Assembly (NCBI GenBank): GCA_003612405.1
Contig: RAYR01000010.1
Location: 146,669-210,668 of the forward strand
Source: a bacterium 0.1xD8-71
GTDB lineage: Bacteria; Bacillota; Clostridia; Lachnospirales; Lachnospiraceae
Reading direction: 5' to 3'
Length of the DNA stretch: 64,000 nucleotides
Below the pieces are notes generated by a model. The model saw only the letters and a program-made list of their open reading frames with translations, was not told where the DNA came from and made no database searches. This document shows, one piece after another, positions 44,999 to 53,610 of this stretch; the first letter of the stretch is position 1, and each line of letters begins with the position of its first letter. Made by a program: the position numbers and the translations under genes.

Positions 44999-46138
44999 AT
45001 GTCCAGAAGAGGAGATAATATCAGGAAACGGGCAGATGGAAGATGGGAAGGACGATATCGAATAAATACTGTAAATGGAGAAAAAATGTATAAATCGATT
45101 TACGGAAAGTCCTATGGCGAAGTAAAAGAAAAACTTGCCAACAAGATAGGTACGGCAAGAGGTTCCACGTTATGTGGTTTGAAAGAATCTGACATCAATA
45201 CGGGAATAACCAGAAACGACATTAAGTTCTGTACTGTCTGTGAAGAATGGCTCCATAAGGTAGAGCAGACCAGAAAATATTCCACTTATATCAAATATAA
45301 AACTCTATATCAATGTCATATCCAACGTCAATTTTCTAACGACAATCTTACCCGGATAACAAATGAATATATTCAGGATAAATTAGCTGCACTGGATATT
45401 TCTGACTCTACCAGGCACAGTGTACTGGCCGTCATTTGTCAGACATTACGTTATGCGGAAGAACGGTATGGCTATCCGGTAACACTTATTACAAACAAAT
45501 CCATTCGGAAGAAACCTCACTCAGTAGAAGTTATGAATCGGACAGAGCAAGCCAGACTCATGCAGTTTCTATACAGAGATATGGATATTTCCAAAGCAGG
45601 AATATTTCTCTGTCTGTCTACAGGACTTCGGTTGGGAGAAGTATGCGCCTTGAAATGGACGGATATTGATGCAGAACAAAAACTGCTCCATGTAAACAGA
45701 ACTGTACAGAGAATCGAGAGTAAAGAGGGACCACAGAAAACAGTTCTTTTGGAGACATCTCCTAAAAGTATATTTTCAAATCGTGAGATTCCCATGCCGG
45801 ATGCGCTCCTGACACTCCTTATGGAGCATAAGAGAGACGGACAGAAGTATGTGCTTTGTACGGACAAACCCATGGAACCCCGTACATACCAGAATCATTT
45901 CAAAAAGTATCTGAAGTTCATCAATGCGCCTGATTATAATTTCCATATACTACGACATACCTTTGCCACAAACTGCGTTGATAACGGCATGGATATTAAA
46001 AGCCTAAGCGAAATATTAGGCCATTCTGATGTGCAGATCACATTAAACAGATATGTTCACCCCAGTATGGATACCAAAAGGAAATATATCAATGCACTTT
46101 CAGCCAATTATGTTCAATTATGTGGTCAGATCAAATAA
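44999..46138 (+). CDS. Tyrosine recombinase (phage-integrase family)
   Basis: The start MSRRGDNIRKRADGRWEGR follows AAAGGAGAGATATATTA; the N-terminal AP2-like arm-binding domain is within residues 1-60. The SAM-like core-binding domain spans about 75-165. The catalytic set is present: Arg in STGLRLGEVCALKW, His and Arg in FHILRHTFATNC, His in LGHSDVQITL and the nucleophile Tyr in NRYVHPS. It is 379 residues and seems active. It lies between the two inverted 25-bp sites, so it likely acts on them. It may also be left over from an integrated element. Confidence 0.92.
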   Translation: MSRRGDNIRKRADGRWEGRYRINTVNGEKMYKSIYGKSYGEVKEKLANKIGTARGSTLCGLKESDINTGITRNDIKFCTVCEEWLHKVEQTRKYSTYIKYKTLYQCHIQRQFSNDNLTRITNEYIQDKLAALDISDSTRHSVLAVICQTLRYAEERYGYPVTLITNKSIRKKPHSVEVMNRTEQARLMQFLYRDMDISKAGIFLCLSTGLRLGEVCALKWTDIDAEQKLLHVNRTVQRIESKEGPQKTVLLETSPKSIFSNREIPMPDALLTLLMEHKRDGQKYVLCTDKPMEPRTYQNHFKKYLKFINAPDYNFHILRHTFATNCVDNGMDIKSLSEILGHSDVQITLNRYVHPSMDTKRKYINALSANYVQLCGQIK

Positions 46139-46172
46139 AAGCTCCTGAACTGACAGCATAAATAATAGAACA

Positions 46173-46197
46173 TTCGCAGAATATCTTATTCTGCGAA
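46173..46197. repeat. Right inverted recombination site
   Basis: This 25-bp palindrome has the same arms TTCGCAGAAT and ATTCTGCGAA with the centre ATCTT, the exact reverse complement of the left site. It begins 35 nt after the recombinase stop codon. The 4 nt AACA lie before both sites on the plus strand; the outer flanks otherwise differ. Confidence 0.85.
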
Positions 46198-46249
46198 ATA
46201 GAGAAAAAATACCTCCCCATTAATTTTGCACAAAAACAAAGTGCCAACC

Positions 46250-46270
46250 TATAACTAAATGTTAGTTATA
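46250..46270. repeat. Perfect inverted repeat, possible weak terminator
   Basis: TATAACTAA and TTAGTTATA flank ATG. On the plus strand a T-rich stretch (CATTTTATATTTTT) follows within 10-25 nt, so it could stop transcription leaving the invertible segment rightwards. It lies between the right site and the MFS 3' end. Confidence 0.4.
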
Positions 46271-46309
46271 AGCTAGCATTTTATATTTTTAAACACTCAC
46301 TCCAAATAC

Positions 46310-47557
46310 TTACTTTAGAACTTCAACTCGAAAAATTTTCCCTGCCCCCACAGCAATCACCATGGACACAGCACCGGCAAACAGAACCACCACCCATTCC
46401 CTTCCCTTGCAGGCTTCAAATAACACTCCATACATGGCGCTGCCAAGAGGCTGCGCACACATGGCAATACTGAGAATGACTGACATTACCTTGCCGATCA
46501 GATGGGCCGGGGTCACGGTCTGGAAGAAAGACATCATCTGCACCGTAAACATGGTTGCACATACCATCATCATAAAACAGGATACCGTCAGCACAATATA
46601 GTTGATAATTCCGGATCTGACTGTCAGCAGCGAGACGGCTACCGGAAACATACAGGCAGCGGCAGTCCTAATCAGATTTCCCAATCTTTGAATGGACATC
46701 CTCTTTGCCAAAACACCCGCACAGATTCCTCCTGTCAGTCCCCCGGCTGCCAGCATGCCTTCCGCAAAACCATATAACTTGTTGGCCTGCACTGTTTCTA
46801 AAGGAAACACCTCTGTCACAAGATAAGGCAAAGCCACCGTAATCAAGGAAGACAAGAACAGATTAATCCCGCAGGCCAGTACAACAGCCTTTCCGATAAC
46901 AGGCTTATCCTTCCGGATGAACCGGATACTTTCTGCAAAATCGACTTTCACCGTCTGCCATATGCCGCCCGCAGAACCCTGCCTTTGAAACGGTATATGA
47001 ATAAAAATCTCCATAACGGCCGAAAATACAAAACACACCATACAAATCCATAACACAGGCTTAAGCCCATATGCACTGTATAAAATTCCGCCCAGCACCG
47101 GGCCGATCAATGAGGCAAAGGAACTGATTGTATTGACAACGGAATTTGCCGCCATAATATTATCCTGATTGACAAGTGCAGGAATACTGGCCTGCACAGA
47201 TGGCTGATAGGCTCCCGCAATCCCATACAGAATCATCAGGGTAACCGTTATAACCAGAACAAGACCTGCACTGTTCATTAACAGCGAAAACAGAAGGATA
47301 ACAGCCGCCGTCAGGAAATCCAATATGACCATAACGTTTCTCTTATTGACCCTGTCTGCAATCATACCGCCCACAGGCGACAGCAGAATCGTGGGAATAA
47401 AAGCACACGCCATAACGGTTCCATAAAGTGCCGAAGAACCGGTCAGATTCAGCAAATATAAAGGTAATGCAAATCTGATGACCGCATTGCCAAACAACGA
47501 GATAATCTGACCGATGACGACTAACGTAAAATCCTTTGAAAATAATTTCTGACTCAT
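46310..47557 (-). CDS. MFS drug-type efflux transporter
   Basis: The protein starts MSQKLFSKDFTLVVIGQIIS after GGAAGAAAA; an upstream in-frame ATG adds 20 odd residues. It has about 12 hydrophobic segments and the MFS loop GGMIADRVNKRNVMV between helices 2 and 3. The 415-residue size is normal for DHA/NreB-like exporters. It stands downstream of a TetR gene, with a TetR-type palindrome at 47609-47629 upstream. It would export a compound that the TetR senses. Confidence 0.9.
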   Translation of the reverse strand: MSQKLFSKDFTLVVIGQIISLFGNAVIRFALPLYLLNLTGSSALYGTVMACAFIPTILLSPVGGMIADRVNKRNVMVILDFLTAAVILLFSLLMNSAGLVLVITVTLMILYGIAGAYQPSVQASIPALVNQDNIMAANSVVNTISSFASLIGPVLGGILYSAYGLKPVLWICMVCFVFSAVMEIFIHIPFQRQGSAGGIWQTVKVDFAESIRFIRKDKPVIGKAVVLACGINLFLSSLITVALPYLVTEVFPLETVQANKLYGFAEGMLAAGGLTGGICAGVLAKRMSIQRLGNLIRTAAACMFPVAVSLLTVRSGIINYIVLTVSCFMMMVCATMFTVQMMSFFQTVTPAHLIGKVMSVILSIAMCAQPLGSAMYGVLFEACKGREWVVVLFAGAVSMVIAVGAGKIFRVEVLK

Positions 47558-47608
47558 TTTTCTTCCTTTCTGCATTACATTATGCACAAAAATCTCTCTA
47601 TCATCATT

Positions 47609-47629
47609 ACATACCATCCGTTGGTATGT
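47609..47629. promoter_or_regulatory. Putative TetR operator upstream of the MFS gene
   Basis: ACATACCA and TGGTATGT flank a TCCGT centre. CATAC and GTATG are shared with the two palindromes in front of the tetR gene, although their spacing differs (9 nt here, 5 nt there). Confidence 0.65.
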
Positions 47630-47685
47630 ATTAAAGAAATTTTTTTCTGCCCTTATTATAGGGCAGAATGGATTCCTTTGCTTAT

Positions 47686-48339
47686 CTAATTATTATTTTG
47701 ATGAATCGATGACAGATCACACATTCTCTCTAACATCTCCTGATCCACAATATTCAGCCCCAGGCCCTTAAGCACCTGATCAAATATCACGAACTTACGA
47801 TAGGTTTCTTCCCGGGAATCCTCGAATATAATCGGGTTTATCCAGATATTTGCCAACAGGGATATTAGCTGTGCCAGCTGTTCCGGATATTCTGTTGTAA
47901 TAGAACCATCTGCAATCCCCTGCCTGATGATTGGCAGAATATAGTCCGGAGCAGACTCTTCCACTGCCTCATGCAAAAAGCTGCTGAGAAACCTGGGATT
48001 ATTATATACATTGGGAGACACCGTAAACACATCCTCCATCACAGGACGATCCAACGATAATCTGAAAAGGGTTTTCAGTTTCTCTTTTCCGTTTAAATCT
48101 GTACGGTCACAGATTTCTTTAAGCCTTAAGTTAGATTCCGCTGTCATTCTCCCCATAACAGCATATAAAATATCCTCTTTGGACTTAAAATGATGATAGA
48201 TAGCCCCCTTACTCAGTCCGCCCAGATGATCAATGATATCCTGAATGGAAGTATGCTCATATCCCTTTTCCATAAATAAGCGAAAAGCAACGTCCAGTAT
48301 TAAATTGACGGTTTCTTCCGGATATTTGTTTCTTGCCAT
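47686..48339 (-). CDS. TetR-family repressor
   Basis: The N-terminal domain has the TetR helix-turn-helix: EKGYEHTSIQDIIDHLGGLS then KGAIYHHFKSKEDI. The C-terminal ligand domain is specific to this protein. It would repress its own gene and the MFS exporter through the palindromes at 48390-48443 and 47609-47629. The 217-residue length is usual. Between its stop and the MFS start lies a small hairpin TTCTGCCC/GGGCAGAA (47645-47668) without a T-run. Confidence 0.92.
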   Translation of the reverse strand: MARNKYPEETVNLILDVAFRLFMEKGYEHTSIQDIIDHLGGLSKGAIYHHFKSKEDILYAVMGRMTAESNLRLKEICDRTDLNGKEKLKTLFRLSLDRPVMEDVFTVSPNVYNNPRFLSSFLHEAVEESAPDYILPIIRQGIADGSITTEYPEQLAQLISLLANIWINPIIFEDSREETYRKFVIFDQVLKGLGLNIVDQEMLERMCDLSSIHQNNN

Positions 48340-48389
48340 GTTGTAACAGTATCTCCTTCATCTTGTGGAATTTTCTGATTTACCATTTT

Positions 48390-48451
48390 AACATTCAAAA
48401 CATACTGGCGGTATGTTTTGAATGTTATCATACCGCCGGTATGTTTGTCAA
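48390..48451 (-). promoter_or_regulatory. tetR promoter with two palindromic operators
   Basis: TTGACA at 48446-48451 and GATAAC at 48424-48429 form a promoter with a 16-bp spacer. A 15-bp palindrome, CATACCG-C-CGGTATG (48429-48443), fills that spacer. A second palindrome has 16-nt perfect arms around TGGCG (48390-48426) and contains CATAC-TGGCG-GTATG. The placement suits self-repression by the TetR. Confidence 0.8.
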
Positions 48452-48503
48452 GCCATCTTCTGAGAAAAAACTTTCCCAAATCTTTTCTCAGGAATATAAC
48501 ACC

Positions 48504-49565
48504 TTACCAGCTCTCATACCTTTCCAACACATCATCAATCGCTTCTTCCGCATCTTTCCAACGCCGGTCATAGTCCCGCAATATCTCCAGTTGTTCCTCC
48601 CTGGAACAGGAGCCGGATTCCAGTTCATATAATTCCATAAGATACTCTGCCCTCATCAAATCTTCTGCTGATTTATTTCTCTTCTCCACAGAGTATCTTT
48701 CTGAAAACACCAGAACAAGGCAGATAACAATACCAACGGCACTCCAGCTAATCTGCTGTACAATCCATCCCCTGTGCAGATGTTCCACATAATCCTCTTT
48801 CGATTCTACAGACAGTAAATAAAGTTTCATATATCGGATTACATCAGATTTCAAATCTAAATTCAGTTCCCGCCCCATCTCCCTGCTGATCTTGATGTGC
48901 ATCTGTTTATATAAACTTCTTCCTTCTTTGCCCCAGAAGCGATCCATGAAAAAAGCCGGAAGTCTGAGATGCGGCAACTTTTCTAAACGAAAGCACATAA
49001 GCTCTGTCTCCCATTTCCCGCCAGCGGGCACATTTTGTTCTGTGTGGAATGAAAGCAGAAACTTTTCAAAATATAAAATAGTTTTCCTCCGCCATCCGGC
49101 CACACCGCATACACACCGTATAAAGCGCGTCCGAAAATCTGCGTTTTCAAACAGCCTGGAATACATATCCTGATGCAGAAAATGCTCCCATGTATGCAGG
49201 TTATTCCTCAGATATGGATTCCTGGCAAGTAACAAAAAATGCCTGCAAAATCGCTCCCGGTCTCCATAAGCATCTACATCGCTATAGTCAAAAGAATATT
49301 CTGGCTCTTTTCTGAAACTATCCTCAGCCTGTTTCTGTTCCGGCCTCTGCCCTGACATATCCGCGGGCTGTTCCGGCGGTATATTGAATGATCCTGCGTT
49401 CTGATTCCTGGCTCTCGAAACCGCCTCTTTATAGGCCCTCTGCAACGCCTTAAATTCCTCCGGATGCTCTTCCGGATGATACCGCTTCGCCTGTCGCGCA
49501 TAGGCAGATTTAATCTTTGCAATATCCGTTGTCGGCGAAATATCAAGCCATTCCCATATATTCAT
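48504..49565 (-). CDS. J-domain protein with HPE instead of HPD
   Basis: The first 60 residues form a J-domain: MNIWEWLDISPTTDIAKIKS, then YARQAKRYHPEEHPEEF and QRAYKEAVSRA. The usual HPD triad is HPE. A large middle part is of unknown fold, and a membrane segment lies near residues 268-290 (QISWSAVGIVICLVLVFSE), so the J-domain faces the cytosol. It follows the Hsp70 gene after 35 nt, so it should be the partner. GGAGGTGGTTT precedes the ATG. Confidence 0.85.
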   Translation of the reverse strand: MNIWEWLDISPTTDIAKIKSAYARQAKRYHPEEHPEEFKALQRAYKEAVSRARNQNAGSFNIPPEQPADMSGQRPEQKQAEDSFRKEPEYSFDYSDVDAYGDRERFCRHFLLLARNPYLRNNLHTWEHFLHQDMYSRLFENADFRTRFIRCVCGVAGWRRKTILYFEKFLLSFHTEQNVPAGGKWETELMCFRLEKLPHLRLPAFFMDRFWGKEGRSLYKQMHIKISREMGRELNLDLKSDVIRYMKLYLLSVESKEDYVEHLHRGWIVQQISWSAVGIVICLVLVFSERYSVEKRNKSAEDLMRAEYLMELYELESGSCSREEQLEILRDYDRRWKDAEEAIDDVLERYESW

Positions 49566-49600
49566 AAACCACCTCCAAATGCCCTGATTCCCGCCGCCAA

Positions 49601-51319
49601 TCAGTCTTCCTCCCGGTCATCCTCAAAGAAGGACTCATTAAATCCGTGAAAATCAAATTTATTCCGTTCCACAGCCTCCAGATATACGGTAAGCTGTACA
49701 CAAGCTTCCCGTCTGGCACGCGCATTGTGTTCATATGACATAATCTTGCGGAATCTGGTAATCTGTTGCGCAATATACTCCCTTACCACAGGACTGCACT
49801 CCCGATAAAGCCGCTGCGCTTTTTCCATCAGATAGCGGACATTTTCATCCTCCATGGAACTGAGTGTCATCTGCCGAAGTTCTTGAAGCCGCGCTTCCAG
49901 CTCCTGCTCACTCAACCCCATCTTTTTATTCATGATCACTTTATGAAGGGTCTGATCTTCGCTGACAATCTGTATATCCAGGATACCATTAATATCATAC
50001 AGAAAGGTGACTTTTGCCCTGACGGTGCCCGCTGGCGCCATTGGAAGATCCGTCATTTCCAGCGTACCAAGAAGAAGATTGTCCTTGGCTATCATGTTAT
50101 CTCCCTGATAAATCCGAAAAGTCATCTGCGTCTGATCATCCTCAGCCGTCACATATTCTCTCGTACGGCTGCATGGCAGCGTATCATTCCTTTCAATAAT
50201 TGGCGAAAAACTGCCGTCATAAATTTCCGTTCCCAGAGAAAATGGGCAGATATCTGCCAATATCATATCTTTTACATCACCTTTACGCTCTTTGATCGCA
50301 GCCGCTATCCCAACGCCTGCCGCAATACTCTCATCAGGGCTGCTGTCCAGAACCACCGGTATATCGAGAAGCGTTTTTAAATATTGCTTCACCACCGGCA
50401 TTTTGGATGACCCGCCAACCAGAATCAGCTTATCAATCTCCTCCGGCATCATCCCGCTGTCATTGATAACCTGCCTCATTGGCACAGACATCCGCATAAA
50501 CAGATCCGTGCCAATGTGGATCAGATGTTGGTTTGTCATCTGCATCGTATATTCCTGCTCCTTGAGATACACCTTCCGTTCCGCTTCATCCTGTTCGGTA
50601 AGCTGCCATTTCAAAGCTTCCGCCTCTTTCAGGACAATTCCCTGTTCTTCTTTGGTCAGCTTATTCTTTTCCAGTTGGTTTTCCTTATAGAAATCCAACG
50701 CTATAATCTCATTAAAATCCTTACCGCCCAGATAATTATCCCCTGATACTGCCTGTATCTCCACCATATTATCGAAAGCGTCCACCAGTGATACATCAAG
50801 CGTACCGCCGCCAAAATCAAAAATAATGAAAGTCTCCCCATCTTCCCTGCCCATGTGATGCTTCAAGGCCACTGCGGAAGGCTCATTGATCAGCCGCTCT
50901 ACTGTAAGTCCTGCCAGTTTACCGGCATTTTGGGTGGCACACCGCTTATCGTCGTTAAAATACGCCGGCACACTTATGACCGCTTCTGTCACCTTTTCAC
51001 CCAAATAAGCTTCCGCATCTTCCCTCAATCTACGCAAAATAAAAGATGATAAGTCTTCTGCTGTATAATATTTTCCATTTCCAAAGTACTGATAACTGGT
51101 TCCCATATTCCGCTTGAACTCAGCAAAAGAAACAGAAGGCGCTGTAATCAGCCGTTCCTTCGCAACCTTGCCCACATAGATTTCCCCGTCTTCCCCAAAG
51201 CTGACCACCGAAGGCGTCAGGTATTCCCCAAATGTATTGGGAATCAGTTCTATCCTCCCATTTCGCCAGACACTTGCAAGACTGTTGGTTGTTCCCAGAT
51301 CAATTCCTATCACTGCCAT
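49601..51319 (-). CDS. Hsp70-family ATPase (DnaK-like)
   Basis: The protein has the actin-like signature motifs MAVIGIDLGTTNSLASVW, YFNDDKRCATQNAGKLAGL, FIIFDFGGGTLDVSLVDAF and KLILVGGSSKMPVV. The substrate-binding beta domain follows (about 350-450) and a short helical lid completes 572 residues, about 50 shorter than DnaK. It is not the housekeeping dnaK, since GrpE and DnaJ are not next to it. It seems specialised for its operon partners, the J-protein and the membrane protein. Confidence 0.93.
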   Translation of the reverse strand: MAVIGIDLGTTNSLASVWRNGRIELIPNTFGEYLTPSVVSFGEDGEIYVGKVAKERLITAPSVSFAEFKRNMGTSYQYFGNGKYYTAEDLSSFILRRLREDAEAYLGEKVTEAVISVPAYFNDDKRCATQNAGKLAGLTVERLINEPSAVALKHHMGREDGETFIIFDFGGGTLDVSLVDAFDNMVEIQAVSGDNYLGGKDFNEIIALDFYKENQLEKNKLTKEEQGIVLKEAEALKWQLTEQDEAERKVYLKEQEYTMQMTNQHLIHIGTDLFMRMSVPMRQVINDSGMMPEEIDKLILVGGSSKMPVVKQYLKTLLDIPVVLDSSPDESIAAGVGIAAAIKERKGDVKDMILADICPFSLGTEIYDGSFSPIIERNDTLPCSRTREYVTAEDDQTQMTFRIYQGDNMIAKDNLLLGTLEMTDLPMAPAGTVRAKVTFLYDINGILDIQIVSEDQTLHKVIMNKKMGLSEQELEARLQELRQMTLSSMEDENVRYLMEKAQRLYRECSPVVREYIAQQITRFRKIMSYEHNARARREACVQLTVYLEAVERNKFDFHGFNESFFEDDREED

Positions 51320-52735
51320 TTATTCCATACTCCCTTCCAAATCCTCACCTGCCTGAAAGCCATATGACTCCGCCTTCTCCTCCAGTTGTTCCATAATAGC
51401 ATCTATCCCTTCTGCCATATCCCCATCAATATAGAGCTTTTCAAGTTTCCCGAAATTCTTGCCGGCTATCACCACTTCACACTTTTGTAGTATATCTCCT
51501 GACATATCTGTCATTTCCGCCCGGGAAAGGAATCCCTCGTCCGAAAATATAAACGAAATATTGCTCCCATCCTCCGCCTGATGTATAAATTCCCGGCCCT
51601 TTATCTCATAAAAATAGTGTGCCTCTGTGCGTTCTGCCTCCTGAGGAATATTGTTGTATTCATAACGATGAAACAGCGCGTAAGGCTCATCATCATTCCC
51701 CACATATTCCACGGCTGCCTGTAGCCGTCCATCGTTATCATACTGGCATACATTGTAATATTGCACCCTGTTGCTCTCATAAGTCAGCTGCCACATAAGA
51801 TGCTCTCCATCATACTGTGCCATGTAAAAAGAGGGCAGTAAGACAAATGTATCCGTGTCATAATCCCAATCATATAGTATCTGTAAGATATGATTCATAC
51901 TTCCCGTATCAGGATGATACGCATACAGATTAAATTGCTCTTCATCCGCCGTTTCCCGATTCAGATACCAGTTGCTGTCATTGTGGGCAACAGATAAACG
52001 GCTTTCATAATACAAAAGGCGATTGATAAGGTAATCCTCTTTCTGTGTCCACTGTATTTTCCACACATCATATGGTATTTCAACCGGAATCTCAAAAGCA
52101 CACAAAAGCTTTCCTTGTCCATCCTCCAGAAATTCTCTGCGCGACCGACAATATGAAGCTAATCCCCCTTCATATTGCTCATCAATATACGAATAGCTGA
52201 TTCCTGCACGCCCCAAATCCGTATAACGGAAATAATTATTTTCCGCCAGATTGTCATCCCAATATACTTCTTCATGTACCACATTGCCTGAGTCATCATA
52301 TTCGTAAACATATCTGCGCGTCTGTGCTGTTTCACTCCCTATATGCTCCCGGTACACATTCCCTGCAACATCATATTCCCACCAGTTCAGGTTACACAGG
52401 CTGCCTGTTCTGTCATATTCCGCTTCCGCCACCAGCTTATCTTCGCTATAATAGGATTCTGTGTACTGATAAAATGACAGTGCATCATTTTTCGCATAAA
52501 AGTCTGCATCCCTTAGCACAATCTGTTCTTCTGGTCTGATCATAACGCCCGGAGCAACCGGCAATCCATGAAGTCCGGTATCCTCACGTAGATGCGCCGA
52601 AGCTGTAGGATCCGAACCGGTGAACTGGCGAATTCCGATAATCACCAGCACCAGAAATAATACTATTGTAAGCAGAAGCAAACAGGCTTTCCGGCGTTCC
52701 CTGTATCTATCCTCACGCCTCCATTCCACATCCAT
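51320..52735 (-). CDS. Membrane-anchored protein with YD-like repeats, Hsp70 operon
   Basis: After a short basic N-terminus, residues 18-36 form one membrane helix (ACLLLLTIVLFLVLVIIGIR), so most of the protein is outside. The outer part has tyrosine-aspartate repeats such as AEYDRTGSLCNLNWWEYDVA, GNVYREH and YVYEYDDSGNVVHEEVYWDD, recalling YD/RHS-type units, and no recognised enzyme domain. Its stop directly meets the Hsp70 start. ATG 52735 is too near GGGGGG; GTG 52729 is an alternative. Function is unknown. Confidence 0.7.
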   Translation of the reverse strand: MDVEWRREDRYRERRKACLLLLTIVLFLVLVIIGIRQFTGSDPTASAHLREDTGLHGLPVAPGVMIRPEEQIVLRDADFYAKNDALSFYQYTESYYSEDKLVAEAEYDRTGSLCNLNWWEYDVAGNVYREHIGSETAQTRRYVYEYDDSGNVVHEEVYWDDNLAENNYFRYTDLGRAGISYSYIDEQYEGGLASYCRSRREFLEDGQGKLLCAFEIPVEIPYDVWKIQWTQKEDYLINRLLYYESRLSVAHNDSNWYLNRETADEEQFNLYAYHPDTGSMNHILQILYDWDYDTDTFVLLPSFYMAQYDGEHLMWQLTYESNRVQYYNVCQYDNDGRLQAAVEYVGNDDEPYALFHRYEYNNIPQEAERTEAHYFYEIKGREFIHQAEDGSNISFIFSDEGFLSRAEMTDMSGDILQKCEVVIAGKNFGKLEKLYIDGDMAEGIDAIMEQLEEKAESYGFQAGEDLEGSME

Positions 52736-52850
52736 CCCCCCTTGCTGCAAATTCCTATAACTATTATAGCAGGAATATAGCATGAGATAAATAAAAGACA
52801 GTTCACAGTTTTTTCATGAAAAATAACAATCTTCTCCCCCTCTTTTCCTA

Positions 52851-52880
52851 CAGACATTTGCCTCTGGTTCATGATATAAT
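52851..52880 (+). promoter_or_regulatory. Possible promoter of the Fic gene
   Basis: TATAAT at 52875-52880 is a perfect -10 box. CAGACA at 52851-52856 is a fair -35 box, with an 18-bp spacer. It lies 72 nt before the Fic start. Confidence 0.5.
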
Positions 52881-52952
52881 GTTTGTATAAGCAATGAGGC
52901 AACGTAAAATGGAGCTCACATTACGATAATAATAAATTTATGGAGATTTAAT

Positions 52953-53558
52953 ATGGCGCTGGAAAATAAATTAGGCATTACAGATTCAGCAGAACTTGCA
53001 AAAAAAGAAGAAGAAATAAGCAAAACGAAAGCAATTGAGTTATATGAAAGCAGTATTATTGAAAAATCTGAAATCGGGAAATTTTCCAGTCTTGCAAAGA
53101 TTCATAAATTTTTATTTGATGAGATATATGATTTTGCCGGGAAGACGCGAACCGTAAACATGGCAAAAGGCAATTTTAGATTTGCATCTGTTATATACTT
53201 GGAAGCTGCCTTAAAGAATATTGACAATATGCCTCAGTCAACATACGATGAGATCATTGAGAAATATGTAGAGATGAATATCGCTCATCCATTTAGAGAG
53301 GGAAATGGAAGAAGTACTCGAATATGGCTTGATTTGATTCTAAAAAAAGAATTGAAGCTGGTCGTAGATTGGAGCAAAGTCGATAAAGAAGACTATTTCC
53401 TTGCAATGGAGAGGAGCCCCGTAAAAGATGTGGAGATTAAAATTTTGCTTAAAAATGCATTAACCGATCAGATAGACAATAGGGACATATATATGAAAGG
53501 AATTGACGCGAGTTATTATTATGAAGGGTATCATACCTATAAGTCGAAAGATTTGTAA
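52953..53558 (+). CDS. Fic-domain protein
   Basis: The 201-residue protein has the complete Fic motif HPFREGNGRSTR at residues 112-123, with the catalytic His and phosphate-binding Gly-Asn-Gly-Arg. KIHKFLFDEIYDFAGKTRTV is the usual N-terminal helix. Fic enzymes usually transfer AMP to a protein. No separate antitoxin gene is next to it, and no clear inhibitory S/T-x-x-x-E-G/N motif is seen. TATGGAGATTTAAT precedes the ATG. It might be a DOC-like or bacterial Fic toxin. Confidence 0.88.
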   Translation: MALENKLGITDSAELAKKEEEISKTKAIELYESSIIEKSEIGKFSSLAKIHKFLFDEIYDFAGKTRTVNMAKGNFRFASVIYLEAALKNIDNMPQSTYDEIIEKYVEMNIAHPFREGNGRSTRIWLDLILKKELKLVVDWSKVDKEDYFLAMERSPVKDVEIKILLKNALTDQIDNRDIYMKGIDASYYYEGYHTYKSKDL

Positions 53559-53610
53559 TCTGAAAAGCTGCATAAGTTTAAAGTTCTGATTAAAAGAGAG
53601 GATTACCCAC

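Larger units (their letters stand above)
44738..46197. mobile_element. Putative self-inverting segment carrying its own tyrosine recombinase and an outward promoter
   Basis: Two identical 25-bp palindromic sites in inverted orientation bound a 1460-bp segment. It holds a complete tyrosine recombinase gene and, near the left edge, a perfect consensus promoter pointing out. Because the 5-bp centres are AAGAT and ATCTT, strand exchange between them would turn the segment round rather than remove it. In the present orientation the promoter reads into the TnpB-like gene. After inversion it would read rightwards towards the MFS gene, antisense to it. Layout resembles the Hin switch, but with a tyrosine recombinase. 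Confidence 0.68.

Noticed and set aside
44738..46197. Reading the two palindromes as attL and attR of an excisable element
   Set aside because: In direct orientation the 5-bp centres differ (AAGAT and ATCTT), so they cannot pair as a common core. Only the arms and AACA would be shared. Inversion explains all 25 bp.
47645..47668. Hairpin TTCTGCCC/GGGCAGAA as a terminator of tetR
   Set aside because: No T-run follows in the leftward direction, so I do not call it a terminator. An attenuator or a chance repeat remains possible.
51320..52735. An RHS/YD toxin
   Set aside because: Only a few YD-like units are present and there is no RHS core signature or C-terminal toxin region. The link to the Hsp70 operon is stronger.
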